This document shows, piece by piece, positions 9,062-17,365 of a stretch of DNA of 64,000 nt. Position 1 is the first letter of the stretch, and each line of letters starts with the position of its first letter. The DNA is from Jiella pacifica (lineage in GTDB: Bacteria > Pseudomonadota > Alphaproteobacteria > Rhizobiales > Rhizobiaceae). A program made the position numbers and the translations under genes. The stretch is taken from the NCBI RefSeq assembly GCF_010500815.1, contig NZ_JAAAMG010000001.1, positions 124,001-188,000 of the forward strand, written 5' to 3'. The notes under the pieces are model-generated. The model was not told the DNA's origin. It did no database searches and saw only the letters and a list, made by a program, of their open reading frames with translations.

Positions 9062-9970
9062 TCAAGCCGCGCCCTTGCAGGGCTTTCCCACGGACCGGCA
9101 GATGATCTCGGCAAAGGCTTCGAGATCCCGGCGCCGTACCGAGGTCGGCCGGAAGACCAGAACCAGCTGGCGGTAGGGGGCGGGGTCTTGGATCGGCAGG
9201 ATGGCAATGTCGTCGCTGCGGGCCTCGTCGGTGACCGCCATTTCCGGCAGCAGCGTCGAGCCGAGGCCGCCCGCCACCATCCGCAGGATCGTCGTCAGGC
9301 TCGTCGCCGCAAGGCTCGCCAGCTCGCTGTCGCCGGCGATGCGGCAGACGTCGAGGGCCTGCGCGCGCATGCAATGTCCTTCCTCGAGGAGGATCATGCG
9401 CTGTGATCCGAGCTGGTCGACAGGAACGGGCCGAGGGAGCGCGGCCGCCTCTTTTGCCGGCACTGCGAGATGAAAAGGGTCTTCGAACAGGGGGATGGTC
9501 TCGACATCCGTGTAATCCAGCGGCAGGGCGACGACGGCGCAGTCGATTTCCCCGCTCCTCAGATCGGAGATCAGCCGCGCGGTGATGCTCTCGCGCACCT
9601 GGCATTCGAGCTTGGGATAGGCTCGCGCCAAGGACGACAGCAGGCGAGGGAGGAGATACGGGGCGACCGTCGCGATCATCCCCACCCGAAGGCGCTTGCC
9701 GAGAAGGCCGGCACTGCGGTCGGCGAGGCTTTCCAGTTCGCGGACTTCGGCCAGGATGCGGCGGACGCGTTCGGCGACGATCTCGCCGTCGGCGGTCAGG
9801 CTAATGCCGGCAGCGCCACGGGTGAACAGCGCCGACTGCATCTCCGCCTCCATCTGCGCGATCTGCCCGGACAGCGCCGGCTGGCTGATGTTGAGGCGCT
9901 TCGCCGCGCGGCCGAAATGCAGCGCCTCGCTGAGCGCCTGAAAGTAGCGGAGCTGTCGGATGGTGATCAT
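9062..9970 (-). CDS. oxyR: Peroxide-sensing LysR-type regulator OxyR
   Basis: A 302-residue LysR-family regulator: winged helix-turn-helix at residues 1-60 and a substrate-binding-like domain at about 90-295. The redox switch is intact: Cys200 in LLEEGHC and Cys209 in QALDVC, matching Cys199 and Cys208 of E. coli OxyR in both context and spacing. H2O2 oxidises this pair to a disulfide and turns the protein into an activator. It is divergent from katA across 108 bp, the classic arrangement for activation of catalase and autorepression. The assignment is strong because both cysteines and the genomic partner agree. Confidence 0.95.
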   Translation of the reverse strand: MITIRQLRYFQALSEALHFGRAAKRLNISQPALSGQIAQMEAEMQSALFTRGAAGISLTADGEIVAERVRRILAEVRELESLADRSAGLLGKRLRVGMIATVAPYLLPRLLSSLARAYPKLECQVRESITARLISDLRSGEIDCAVVALPLDYTDVETIPLFEDPFHLAVPAKEAAALPRPVPVDQLGSQRMILLEEGHCMRAQALDVCRIAGDSELASLAATSLTTILRMVAGGLGSTLLPEMAVTDEARSDDIAILPIQDPAPYRQLVLVFRPTSVRRRDLEAFAEIICRSVGKPCKGAA

Positions 9971-10078
9971 GCCCGATAAGATAAGCCGATCGAGGCTGCA
10001 TGGAAATACGATTGGAGATTATCGGTGTGATCATTATGGTGCGCCCTGGAAAGATTCCAAACCCGAAGGGAGGCCATC
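9971..10078. promoter_or_regulatory. Divergent oxyR-katA control region
   Basis: These 108 bp contain both promoters and presumably the OxyR site. Two AT-rich half-element-like stretches stand out: GATAAGATAAGCCGATCG near the oxyR start and CGATTGGAGATTATC about 20 bp further on, in loosely inverted relation. They are operator candidates; I cannot define the site more precisely. The katA Shine-Dalgarno (GGGAGG) is at its right end. Confidence 0.5.
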
Positions 10079-11581
10079 ATGACTGATCGCCCGAGATTGA
10101 CGACGACGTCCGGCGCGCCGGTGTCCAGCAACCAGAACGCCAAAACCGTCGGCCGCAACGGACCGGTGCTCCTCGAGGACTACCAGCTGATCGAGAAGCT
10201 GGCGCACCAGAACCGCGAGCGCGTTCCCGAGCGGGTCGTCCACGCCAAGGGCTGGGGTGCCTACGGCACGCTGACCGTCACCGAGGACGTCACCAAGTAC
10301 AGCCGCGCCAAGGTCTTCAAGCCCGGCTCGCAGACGGAGATGTTCGCCCGATTCTCGACCGTCGCCGGCGAGCAGGGCGCGGCGGACGCCGAGCGCGACG
10401 TGCGCGGCTTCTCGTTGAAGTTCTACACAGAGGAGGGCAATTGGGACCTCGTCGGCAACAACACGCCGGTGTTCTTCGTCGCCGACCCCTACAAGTTCCC
10501 GGACTTCATCCACACCCAGAAGCGCCATCCGCGCACCAATCTGCGCTCGGCGACGGCGATGTGGGACTTCTGGTCGCTCTGCCCAGAATCGCTGCATCAG
10601 GTGACGATCCTGATGTCCGACCGCGGCATTCCGACCGACCCCAGCCGCATGAACGGCTACGGCTCGCACACCTTCTCGCTCTGGAACGACAATGGCGAGC
10701 GCTTCTGGGTGAAGTTCCACTTCAAGACCCAGCAGGGTCACGCGCATTTCGTCAATGAAGAGGCCGAGAAGGTCATCGCCAAGTCGCGCGAGAGCTATCA
10801 GGAAGCCCTCTACGGGATGATCGAGGAAGGCCGCTTCCCGAAGTGGACGATGTTCATCCAGGTGATGCCCGAGGGTGAGGAGGAACAGTTCGAAGAGAAG
10901 ACCGGCTGGTCCGCCTTCGACCTGACCAAGGTCTGGCCGCATTCGATGTATCCGCTGATCAAGGTCGGCGAGATGGAGCTCAACCGCAACCCGGAAAACT
11001 ACTTCGTCGAAGTCGAGCAGTCGGCCTTCAACCCGTCGAACGTGGTGCCGGGCATCGGCTTCTCGCCGGACCGGATGCTGCAGGGTCGCCTGTTCTCCTA
11101 TCCGGACGCCCACCGCTACCGCATCGGCACCCATTACGACACGCTGTCGGTGAACAAGCCGAAGAGCCCGGTCCACCACTACCACCAGGGCGGCGAGATG
11201 ACGCTCGGCCTGGCGACCAATCCGGACGCCTACTACGAGCCGAACTCGTTCAACGGCCCGGTGGAGGACCCCTCCGTCGAGGAGCCGCCGCACAAATATG
11301 CCGGCCAGGTCGGCCGTCACGACTATCGCGGCCACGCCGATCACTATTCGCAGCCCCGGGCCCTGTTCGAGCTGTTCGACGACGGCCAGAAGCAGCGCCT
11401 GTTCGGCAACATCGCCGGCGCGATGCAGGGGGTGCCGCAGTTCATCGTCGACCGGCAGCTCGCCCATTTCGAGAAGGTGCATCCGGACTACGGTGCCGGC
11501 GTGCGCAAGGCGATCGCCGAGCAGGGCCGCGACGACGCCGAGGCGAGCCTGTCGACCAGCCACAGCGCAGCGGCCGAATAG
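10079..11581 (+). CDS. katA: Monofunctional haem catalase
   Basis: A 500-residue small-subunit catalase that dismutates H2O2 in the cytosol. The distal His is His55 in the [12 protein letters not shown] motif, the distal Asn lies in the [11 protein letters not shown] segment, and the proximal haem ligand is Tyr341 in the [14 protein letters not shown] signature. Length fits clade 3 catalases, which also bind NADPH. The start has a strong GGGAGG Shine-Dalgarno. It is divergent from oxyR, so induction by peroxide is expected. A rho-independent terminator follows 37 bp after the stop codon, making it a single-gene transcript. Confidence 0.97.
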   Translation: MTDRPRLTTTSGAPVSSNQNAKTVGRNGPVLLEDYQLIEKLAHQNRERVPERVVHAKGWGAYGTLTVTEDVTKYSRAKVFKPGSQTEMFARFSTVAGEQGAADAERDVRGFSLKFYTEEGNWDLVGNNTPVFFVADPYKFPDFIHTQKRHPRTNLRSATAMWDFWSLCPESLHQVTILMSDRGIPTDPSRMNGYGSHTFSLWNDNGERFWVKFHFKTQQGHAHFVNEEAEKVIAKSRESYQEALYGMIEEGRFPKWTMFIQVMPEGEEEQFEEKTGWSAFDLTKVWPHSMYPLIKVGEMELNRNPENYFVEVEQSAFNPSNVVPGIGFSPDRMLQGRLFSYPDAHRYRIGTHYDTLSVNKPKSPVHHYHQGGEMTLGLATNPDAYYEPNSFNGPVEDPSVEEPPHKYAGQVGRHDYRGHADHYSQPRALFELFDDGQKQRLFGNIAGAMQGVPQFIVDRQLAHFEKVHPDYGAGVRKAIAEQGRDDAEASLSTSHSAAAE

Positions 11582-11618
11582 GCTTCCGTCTGCCGTCTGC
11601 AAAATCTGGAAAATCGAC

Positions 11619-11646
11619 AAGGCCGGGAGCGATCCCGGCCTTCTTC
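11619..11646 (+). terminator. Rho-independent terminator of katA
   Basis: A perfect 10-bp stem AAGGCCGGGA/TCCCGGCCTT (11619-11628 with 11633-11642) has a 4-nt loop and runs into TTCTTCGTTT. Confidence 0.85.
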
Positions 11647-12024
11647 GTTTGGGGCCGGACAGTGGCTCCCTCGTCCTGCTTCATGCTGCGCCCGCGCGTC
11701 TCCGCTCGCTTCGCCGCATTTGGAGCCGGAAACGCGACGCGCCGGGCGGTGGCGCCGCAAGGCAATGGGTGCCGATGGAGGCGTAGGTCGGGGGCGACGA
11801 CGCCGGCATCGGCAAATTATCCGCCGCGTCTGTCGGTTTCCCAATGCTGGGAAGCGTCAGAGCGCCAGCGGAAATGATAGTATAACGATTGTAATTCAGG
11901 GTGTTTAAGACATCATAAGCCTTTAAAATGATATTACGAAGAAGAAGCGTCAATGTTTGGCTGCGACGCAAATCGCGAAAAAAACTTTGGAACGGTGACG
12001 CCATTTCATGATTGACCAAGGGAG
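11647..12024. other. Non-coding region upstream of the PRC-barrel gene
   Basis: No gene is visible in these 378 bp. The first 200 bp are GC-rich. From about 11870 the sequence becomes distinctly AT-rich, including a run of T/A-rich hexamers around 11880-11990, which probably holds the promoter of the next gene. Confidence 0.5.
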
Positions 12025-12047
12025 TTGCACGACAGATCGTCGTGCAA
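12025..12047 (+). repeat. Perfect hairpin in the 5' leader of the PRC-barrel gene
   Basis: TTGCACGAC (12025-12033) and GTCGTGCAA (12039-12047) are exact inverted repeats around a 5-nt loop. The hairpin sits 24 bp before the start codon with no T-run, so it is a candidate operator or mRNA stem rather than a terminator. Confidence 0.65.
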
Positions 12048-12070
12048 GACGAAACGATTTTGGAGAATTC

Positions 12071-13108
12071 ATGAGAAATAATCTCAAAGCCGCACTGTTC
12101 ATGAGCTCGATCCTGGTGGCGCCCGCTGCTTTCGCTCAGACCAACACCGCGCAGAACGCCAACGACACCACGCGTGAAAACGCTCAGGGCGCCGAGGCCG
12201 ACGTCGTCGTCCAGCCCGATGCGCCGGAAGTTCGCGTCAACGTTCCCGAGCCGGACGTTACGGTGGATCAGGCGCAGCCAAATGTCGACGTGACGCAGCC
12301 GCGCCCGACCATCACCGTTCGCCAGCCTGCGCCGAACGTGACGGTGGACATCCCGCAGCCGGTGATCACGGTTCGCATGCCGGATCCGCAGGTCGATGTC
12401 AGCCAGTCGCAGCCGCAGGTCAGCGTCTCGCAGGGCGAGCCGACCGTCAATGTCGGCGAGGCCGATCAGTCCGCCGTCGAGACCAATGACGATGGCACCC
12501 AGGCCAATGTCGCCGTTCAGCAGGCGCAGCCGCAGGTCAATATCCAGGGGGCCGATCAGCGGCCGGAAATCCGCTACGAGCGCGAAGAAGCCAATGTGAC
12601 CGTCAACCAGCCGGAAGGCCAGCCGCAGATCCGCTATGAGGATTCTGAAGGCAATGCAATGGAGCGGGACACTGCTGACGCGCAGAACCAGACGACCGCT
12701 TCGCAGGATGATGCCGTCAACACCGCCAGCACCTCGCAGCAGGCCGGAACCCAGCGTAATGAAGCCGATCTCTTCATCGCAGTCGCGGTCGACGCGGCCC
12801 GCGAGATCCAGATGACCGTCGACGAGATCACCGAGTACGACATCGTCGGGACGAACGGCAACATGCTCGGCGACATCCAGAACGTCGCCAACATCGACGG
12901 AAAGCTCTTCGCCGTCATCGGTTCGGGTGGTTTCCTCGGCATGGGCGAGAAGGAAGTCGCGATCCCGCTGTCCTCGCTGATCGCCGAGAACGGCAACTTC
13001 GTTGCGCAGGGCATCTCGGAGAACCAGATCGAGGGCCTGCAGGAATTCGACACGGATCAGTATCCGCTGCTCGATTCCGACCGCACCATCACGCTCGGCA
13101 GCGTCTGA
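12071..13108 (+). CDS. Exported repeat-rich protein with C-terminal PRC-barrel domain
   Basis: A 345-residue protein with a Sec signal peptide (residues 1-23, ending PAAFAQ). The region at about 45-135 is a run of imperfect 9-12-residue repeats alternating Val/Thr with Gln-Pro and Asp (for example DVTVDQAQPNVDV, then ITVRQPAPNVTVD). More degenerate repeats follow to about 200. The C-terminus (about 250-335) is PRC-barrel-like: EYDIVGTNGNMLGDIQNV, a glycine loop, and EVAIPLSSL. The start at 12071 has GGAG and follows the hairpin; the upstream in-frame ATG at 12008 would put the signal peptide internally. The repeats suggest an extended or beta-structured cell-surface or periplasmic spacer. The molecular role is unknown. 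It stands alone with its own terminator. Confidence 0.82.
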   Translation: MRNNLKAALFMSSILVAPAAFAQTNTAQNANDTTRENAQGAEADVVVQPDAPEVRVNVPEPDVTVDQAQPNVDVTQPRPTITVRQPAPNVTVDIPQPVITVRMPDPQVDVSQSQPQVSVSQGEPTVNVGEADQSAVETNDDGTQANVAVQQAQPQVNIQGADQRPEIRYEREEANVTVNQPEGQPQIRYEDSEGNAMERDTADAQNQTTASQDDAVNTASTSQQAGTQRNEADLFIAVAVDAAREIQMTVDEITEYDIVGTNGNMLGDIQNVANIDGKLFAVIGSGGFLGMGEKEVAIPLSSLIAENGNFVAQGISENQIEGLQEFDTDQYPLLDSDRTITLGSV

Positions 13109-13144
13109 GTTCGGTCCGAACCCTTCCATCTTTTATGCAATTCG

Positions 13145-13172
13145 AGGCCGGCGCCGAGGCGCCGGCCTTTTT
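13145..13172 (+). terminator. Rho-independent terminator of the PRC-barrel gene
   Basis: An 11-bp stem AGGCCGGCGCC/GGCGCCGGCCT (13145-13155 with 13158-13168) is followed by a run of T. The 2-nt loop implies that the innermost pairs are open. Confidence 0.85.
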
Positions 13173-13384
13173 CGTGGGCCGGAGCTGTCGTCGGCGATTT
13201 GGCGGCAAGATTTGCAAGCCCCTTTCGCCGGGCGGCGTTCGAAGCGCCCGGCTTTGTGCAGCAGGACCGATTGCTACGAGGGCGCGACCGATCGGGTCGC
13301 ATCGCTGCATGGGAGCCTTGCGGCCAGGCGGATTGCTGCGCTGCACAAGACCGCTTACCTTCATGGCAACGAAGGAGAAAAGCC

Positions 13385-13543
13385 ATGAAATTCACAGACA
13401 AGCTCCGCACTGCCTTCGGCGCCCAGAACCGCCAGTCGCGCGAACGCCGCTATCTCGAGCAGTCGGTCTCGATCTCCGATCTCGAGCGCCGCCAGCGCGA
13501 GATCGACCGCGGCCTGTTCGACGCTTCGGGCCGGATCTACTGA
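13385..13543 (+). CDS. DUF3563 family mini-protein
   Basis: A 52-residue cytosolic protein with the DUF3563 pattern: an amphipathic N-terminus, then RRYLEQSVSISDLERRQREI and a short aromatic C-terminus. These small proteins are widespread in alpha- and betaproteobacteria; their function is unknown to me. A clear GGAG Shine-Dalgarno lies nine bases before the ATG. It is a lone gene. Confidence 0.8.
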   Translation: MKFTDKLRTAFGAQNRQSRERRYLEQSVSISDLERRQREIDRGLFDASGRIY

Positions 13544-13710
13544 CGGCCACGGCCGCCTGATCGTTCGACCGGCGCAGCCGTCGAAGCCGCCATCCGGTTG
13601 GCGAGGCCCCGACCATCGAGGCCTTTGATAACCGCGCTTGCCATTGACGCTCGTCCTCGGCCCAAGCCTTGGCCCGCGGTCCCGGGAGGGCAGCGCGAGT
13701 GCGCTGCTCC

Positions 13711-14787
13711 TCAGCCTGCTGCGGCCATCTCTTCGGGGAGTGGCAGGGACTGTTCCCGCAGTCGCCGCAGCCGGATGGACTGGATCGAAAATCGTCCTTC
13801 GATCGCCCCTTCCTTCATGTCGAAGACGAAGGATATGGGGCTGCAGGGATCTGCGACGGTGAAGGCCTGGGTAAGTGCCAGTCGTCCCTCGGGCGGCAGC
13901 TCCACGTCCAGTCGGGTGCGCACCGTCTTGCCCTCCATGATCGTCCAAACGATCTTGTTGCCGGAGAGGTTTTCGCTGACGCCGATGACGACCTCGGTCA
14001 GCCAGGAGCCCGGCGCGAGACGGTATTCGGGCCCGCTGATCAGGCTCCGCGCCTTGCCCTGCATCTCGATCTCGTCGGGGAGAAAGTCGTCGCGGTTGCG
14101 CGGGTCGAACAGGGCGTGGACCGGCCAGGAGACCGTCTCGCCGGCATCCTCGCCGACCCTCACGACGTAGAACTTCTGCAATGCCTCCAACACCGCGATC
14201 TGCTTCGCATCGAGGTCCTCAAGAACTGCTTGTGCCTCCGAAAAGTCCGAGGCAAAGGCGTTCATCGCTTCGATGATCGTCATGCGCGGGGTGATCGATC
14301 CGAGCTTCATCGAGGCCGCCACCTTGTCCACGAGCGCCTGGTCCGGTTCGATCCCGAAGAACCAAGCCAGGGACTGAACGAACGGCAACATCAGGGATTG
14401 CGGCGTGGGGCAGGGATAGACCACGGCGTTGGTCGTTTCGGCCAGATGGGCCAGCGAGGCGGAAGCCATCGTGGCGGCAGAGACCGACTTTCGGAAAGTA
14501 TGTCGGGGGTCGGTCATCATTCGCCCGACGATGTTCGCCAAGTCATCCTCGAAGAGAACGATCTTCGACTGCGTTCTTTGAAGGAGCTTTGCAATACGCT
14601 CATCGCCGGCTTGGATGAAGGCGACCAGGGCGTCGCTCTTGCGATCCTTGTAGGCGCTATAGAACTGTTCGAGCTTGGAGAACTGCGCCGGCTGGATGGC
14701 ACCATAGGCCGCGCGGGCGATCGCCTGCACGGTTGCAAATCCGAAGCGACTGTAGGCGGAATGCGATCCTGAAACTAGAAGCAGCAT
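13711..14787 (-). CDS. Unrecognised 358-residue protein in an accessory region
   Basis: I do not recognise this family. No signal peptide is evident, although the start (MLLLVSGSHSAYSRFGF) resembles the first strand and loop of a nucleotide- or sulfate-binding fold. The middle is helical (about 40-200). The C-terminal third is beta-rich with a SGPEYRLAPGSWLTEVVIGVSENLSG-like segment, compatible with a carbohydrate-binding or jelly-roll module. It adjoins a GT-D glycosyltransferase and methyltransferases, which suggests a role in surface glycans, by neighbourhood only. The upstream mini-ORF's TGA immediately precedes its ATG, and its own SD is weak. Long uninterrupted frame and ordinary composition support a real gene. 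Confidence 0.65.
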   Translation of the reverse strand: MLLLVSGSHSAYSRFGFATVQAIARAAYGAIQPAQFSKLEQFYSAYKDRKSDALVAFIQAGDERIAKLLQRTQSKIVLFEDDLANIVGRMMTDPRHTFRKSVSAATMASASLAHLAETTNAVVYPCPTPQSLMLPFVQSLAWFFGIEPDQALVDKVAASMKLGSITPRMTIIEAMNAFASDFSEAQAVLEDLDAKQIAVLEALQKFYVVRVGEDAGETVSWPVHALFDPRNRDDFLPDEIEMQGKARSLISGPEYRLAPGSWLTEVVIGVSENLSGNKIVWTIMEGKTVRTRLDVELPPEGRLALTQAFTVADPCSPISFVFDMKEGAIEGRFSIQSIRLRRLREQSLPLPEEMAAAG

Positions 14788-15042
14788 TCAACGATTTCCC
14801 GGAATGATCACGTGTATACTCTGTTGAGGATGGCGAGGCGCCAACTGGAGATTGGCGGATGCCCGAGCCATTCTGTCGAACTCGCGTAATGCTCCGAGGC
14901 GTATTTTCGGTGAAGAAAAATAGCCCGACTGCCCTCGCGATATGATGCCGGTCCGGCGGATTAGTTCATGATACCTAGACAATCGGTCGGATGCCGCCCA
15001 TTCGGTGCTTCGGGACCGTGTTTTCTTGTTCTTCGTTCTCAC
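14788..15042 (-). CDS. Doubtful small ORF between IS relic and unknown gene
   Basis: An 84-codon frame starting with GTG at 15042, overlapping the end of the transposase relic and stopping directly at the next gene's ATG. It is rich in Arg, Ser and Lys and matches no family I know. The close junctions could mean translational coupling, but they could equally be chance in IS debris. No convincing Shine-Dalgarno is visible. Confidence 0.25.
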   Translation of the reverse strand: MRTKNKKTRSRSTEWAASDRLSRYHELIRRTGIISRGQSGYFSSPKIRLGALREFDRMARASANLQLAPRHPQQSIHVIIPGNR

Positions 15043-15281
15043 ATGACGTTGCCAAGAAGCATGTCCTCCATGCGTGAGGGTGGGCCGCGGACTATATAAT
15101 CCTGTTGCGGCGATTTGACGAAGTCCCCACTGAAGCGACCGTTTCGGGCAAAGCGACGCCGGCTGCAGAGCCAGTCGACGTCGCGCAGGACGGCGACCCG
15201 GCGCTCCTCAATGCGGCCATGGCCCTTGTCGGTTTCGACCAAGATGTCGAGCATGCGACTTCGGGAATGCCGCTTCGGCAA
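15039..15281 (-). pseudogene. ISAs1-family transposase fragment
   Basis: Eighty codons including HGRIEERRVAVLRDVDWL, which matches the conserved core of ISAs1-family transposases (HGRIE-R-R then DVDWL). A full transposase is about 350-400 residues, so this is only an internal piece, and the frame continues into unrelated sequence (SPQQDYIVRG...). No terminal inverted repeats were identifiable nearby. About 175 bp between it and the methyltransferase start at 15458 hold no gene. Confidence 0.65.
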
Positions 15282-15457
15282 TCGAGAGGCTAATCACGGG
15301 GGGCTTCTCAACCAAGCCCACTCGTCAGATCAGACCAATCGCCCCCCTCATCCGCTGACGTATGAATTCGAAGCCTTGCCAGTTCAACTTCGTTCATGGA
15401 CATCGCCGCGGCCACTCGCTAGGGTCCGAGAGAAACCCTTTTTTCCGAGTGGCATCA

Positions 15458-16246
15458 ATGACGCGTAACGAAATACCTGCTGCCGACATGCTCGCTGCGA
15501 TGGTGAGGGCGATCCTCAGCACCGGCGAAAAAATGGTCATGGACGGCTCGTTCTACAAAGAGATCGGGCCGATCGTTTCGGCTGAGCGGGTATCAAGTCC
15601 AGTCGAGCTTTTCCCGGCCGAGGTGGAGAAGGGGGCGAGATCACTTCTCGACTTCGGATGTGGAACTGGCGCCTATCGAGCAAGATGCGAAAGCAGCGGC
15701 TTGAGTTGGACCGGCCTGAACTATGCGGAAGGAATGTCCTCCGGTGCTCGTTCGGCCGCCGAGACGATTGGCGACATCGTCTTCTACGACGGGATCAACA
15801 TCCCGTTCGAAGATGCCTCCTTCGACGTCGTTTTCTCCATGCAGGTGTTTGAGCACCTGCCCAACATACCGGCGACTTTCAGCGAGCTCGCCCGCATTCT
15901 CAAACCTGGCGGGGCGATCGTCGGTTCAGTATCGCAGCTCGAGCAGATGCACGACTACAGCACGTTCAACTTCACGCCCTACGGGCTGAAGCTGGCGAGC
16001 GCCTCGGCGGGGCTGAACCTCGAAGTGGTGTATCCACGTTTCGATGCTTTCACCTTCCTGTTTCGGCGGCTTCTCATCGTTACCAGCGGTACGAACGAGA
16101 ACTCCGTCTCGCCGGAGTTACGGCCGGACAATGGTGTCATGCGCGCGATCGAGGAATTTGGCGAACGCATTGGGGCCGACGCGGTTCGCACCAATCTGAT
16201 GAAGCTCATGTTCGCTTCGCATTTTGCTTTCGTTATTCGCAAATAG
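15458..16246 (+). CDS. Class I SAM-dependent methyltransferase
   Basis: A 262-residue soluble protein with Methyltransf_11-type motifs: motif I LLDFGCGTGAYR (about residues 63-74), acidic motif II area around the GLNYAEGMS loop, FDVVFSMQVFEHLP (about 120-133) and the post-motif ARILKPGGAIVGSV. The start at 15458 is chosen because upstream codons of the open frame (from 15362) look non-coding; its SD is weak. It lies between two IS relics and faces another methyltransferase-like gene, so it is probably cargo of an accessory glycan or secondary-metabolite region. The substrate is unknown. Confidence 0.8.
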   Translation: MTRNEIPAADMLAAMVRAILSTGEKMVMDGSFYKEIGPIVSAERVSSPVELFPAEVEKGARSLLDFGCGTGAYRARCESSGLSWTGLNYAEGMSSGARSAAETIGDIVFYDGINIPFEDASFDVVFSMQVFEHLPNIPATFSELARILKPGGAIVGSVSQLEQMHDYSTFNFTPYGLKLASASAGLNLEVVYPRFDAFTFLFRRLLIVTSGTNENSVSPELRPDNGVMRAIEEFGERIGADAVRTNLMKLMFASHFAFVIRK

Positions 16247-16320
16247 CGGCAGGAAACAGAGAAAGGCGGCGCGAAAATCACGCCACCTTCAGTCGCGAAA
16301 GCGAACTCGAAGTTCTCTCC

Positions 16321-16974
16321 TCAGGCATATGCCCCGGGTTTGTTCTTGGCGGCTATGTCTCCTGGGTCGTCCATTCCCAGCACGGGCTGCGGCTGGACGC
16401 CGTTCTTCGGGGGGAAGTCGAAGCCCCGGGTCAGGAAAAGCGACGTGCATTGGACGGACTTGCTGATCGGCGATCTACCAATCATGTCGATCTGAATGAG
16501 GCCGTGACCGCGCAGCAGCGCGGCGGCCGGGGCGTGCCGATCCGAATTATCGAGGATGATCATGCCGTTGATTGCGAGGTACCGATGGGCGACGCTTGCG
16601 CAGTCGTAACGCCAACGGCCGTCAATCACGATCACGTCGTACGGCGCCTGTTCCTCAGCACTTTTGACATAGTCTGCGCCGCTTGCAAGTCGGATGCTGC
16701 AATGGGGAGGCAGATTTTGCGAAATCTTCTCGAACCATTCTTTCTCGTGCTCGACGCTGGTAACAACCCGCGCGCGCTTGGACCAGAACAGCGTTGAGTT
16801 GCCCGCTCCGTATTCGAAAATACTCTTATTTGAATAGTCCAGCTGCATCAGATACAAAAGTGCTGGGTAGGTAATCCACGGAATTTCGCTTCCGTCGTGC
16901 CAGATCGGGGTCCGCTCCTTGATGGTTCGGCCGTGGCCGTAATAGTCTTTGACGAAAGAAAGTGTTTCAGTCAC
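16321..16974 (-). CDS. SAM-dependent methyltransferase-like protein
   Basis: A 217-residue protein with a Rossmann-like methyltransferase core: IFEYGAGNSTLFWSKRA (about 52-68, motif I), then VVTSVEHEKEWFEKI (acidic residue of strand 2) and YDVIVIDGRWRYDC (motif IV). This pattern is seen in proteins encoded in polysaccharide clusters. The start is GTG at 16974, chosen because AGGAGA lies eight bases upstream; no in-frame ATG lies near. It converges with the methyltransferase at 15458. Substrate unknown. Confidence 0.75.
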   Translation of the reverse strand: MTETLSFVKDYYGHGRTIKERTPIWHDGSEIPWITYPALLYLMQLDYSNKSIFEYGAGNSTLFWSKRARVVTSVEHEKEWFEKISQNLPPHCSIRLASGADYVKSAEEQAPYDVIVIDGRWRYDCASVAHRYLAINGMIILDNSDRHAPAAALLRGHGLIQIDMIGRSPISKSVQCTSLFLTRGFDFPPKNGVQPQPVLGMDDPGDIAAKNKPGAYA

Positions 16975-17116
16975 TCATTACTCTCCTCTTAGAGGCGGGC
17001 CGCGTTTTCACCGAGACAGGCCGATTGGATTGACCTCAAGCAGGTCGCTAACACAAGCGATCCTTGCTTGCCATTGATATCCGCGCCGTCGTCGTCTTTC
17101 TAGGGCCCGTTGAGGT

Positions 17117-17365
17117 TCAGCACGAAAGGATGTCGGCTGCAGTGATCTGGATGAAGGCGGCGAAGCTCGTGTCGGTTTTGTCGGCGCGTATGGCGATGCG
17201 CTTTACTTCCTTGATATTGCAGAAAGAGACCTCGATCAGATGACGCCATTTGTACATCTCCTCGTCGATCGCGAGCGGCGCAGCCAGTCTGGGATGCCGC
17301 GAGATGACGATTTTTGCGTCGCGGGCATTCAGATCGGCAATGATGGCTGCGTGGCCGAGTTCGCG
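17117..17365 (-). pseudogene. IS5-family transposase C-terminal fragment
   Basis: Eighty-two codons read KIVISRHPRLAAPLAIDEE, then YKWRHLIEVSFCNIKEVKR and RADKTDTSFAAFIQ before a stop at 17117. This is the conserved C-terminal end of IS5-group transposases (Y-WRHLIE-F-C-IK-KR-A-RADKTD-SF-A). The catalytic D and the first two-thirds are absent. The fragment begins immediately after, and in frame with, the TAG stop of the neighbouring glycosyltransferase, so the insertion or deletion boundary falls exactly at that gene's end. Confidence 0.75.

Noticed and set aside
10034-11620. 528-codon leftward open frame opposite katA
   Set aside because: It is the antisense shadow of katA in high-GC DNA: no Shine-Dalgarno and no conserved motifs, while the catalase on the other strand is certain.
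12150-12480. Short tandem repeats as a possible CRISPR array
   Set aside because: The periodicity is at the protein level (Val/Thr-Gln-Pro repeats); there are no identical DNA repeats with unique spacers.
15039-17365. Composite transposon bounded by the two IS relics
   Set aside because: The relics belong to different families (ISAs1 and IS5), both are fragments, and no matching inverted repeats or target duplications were seen.
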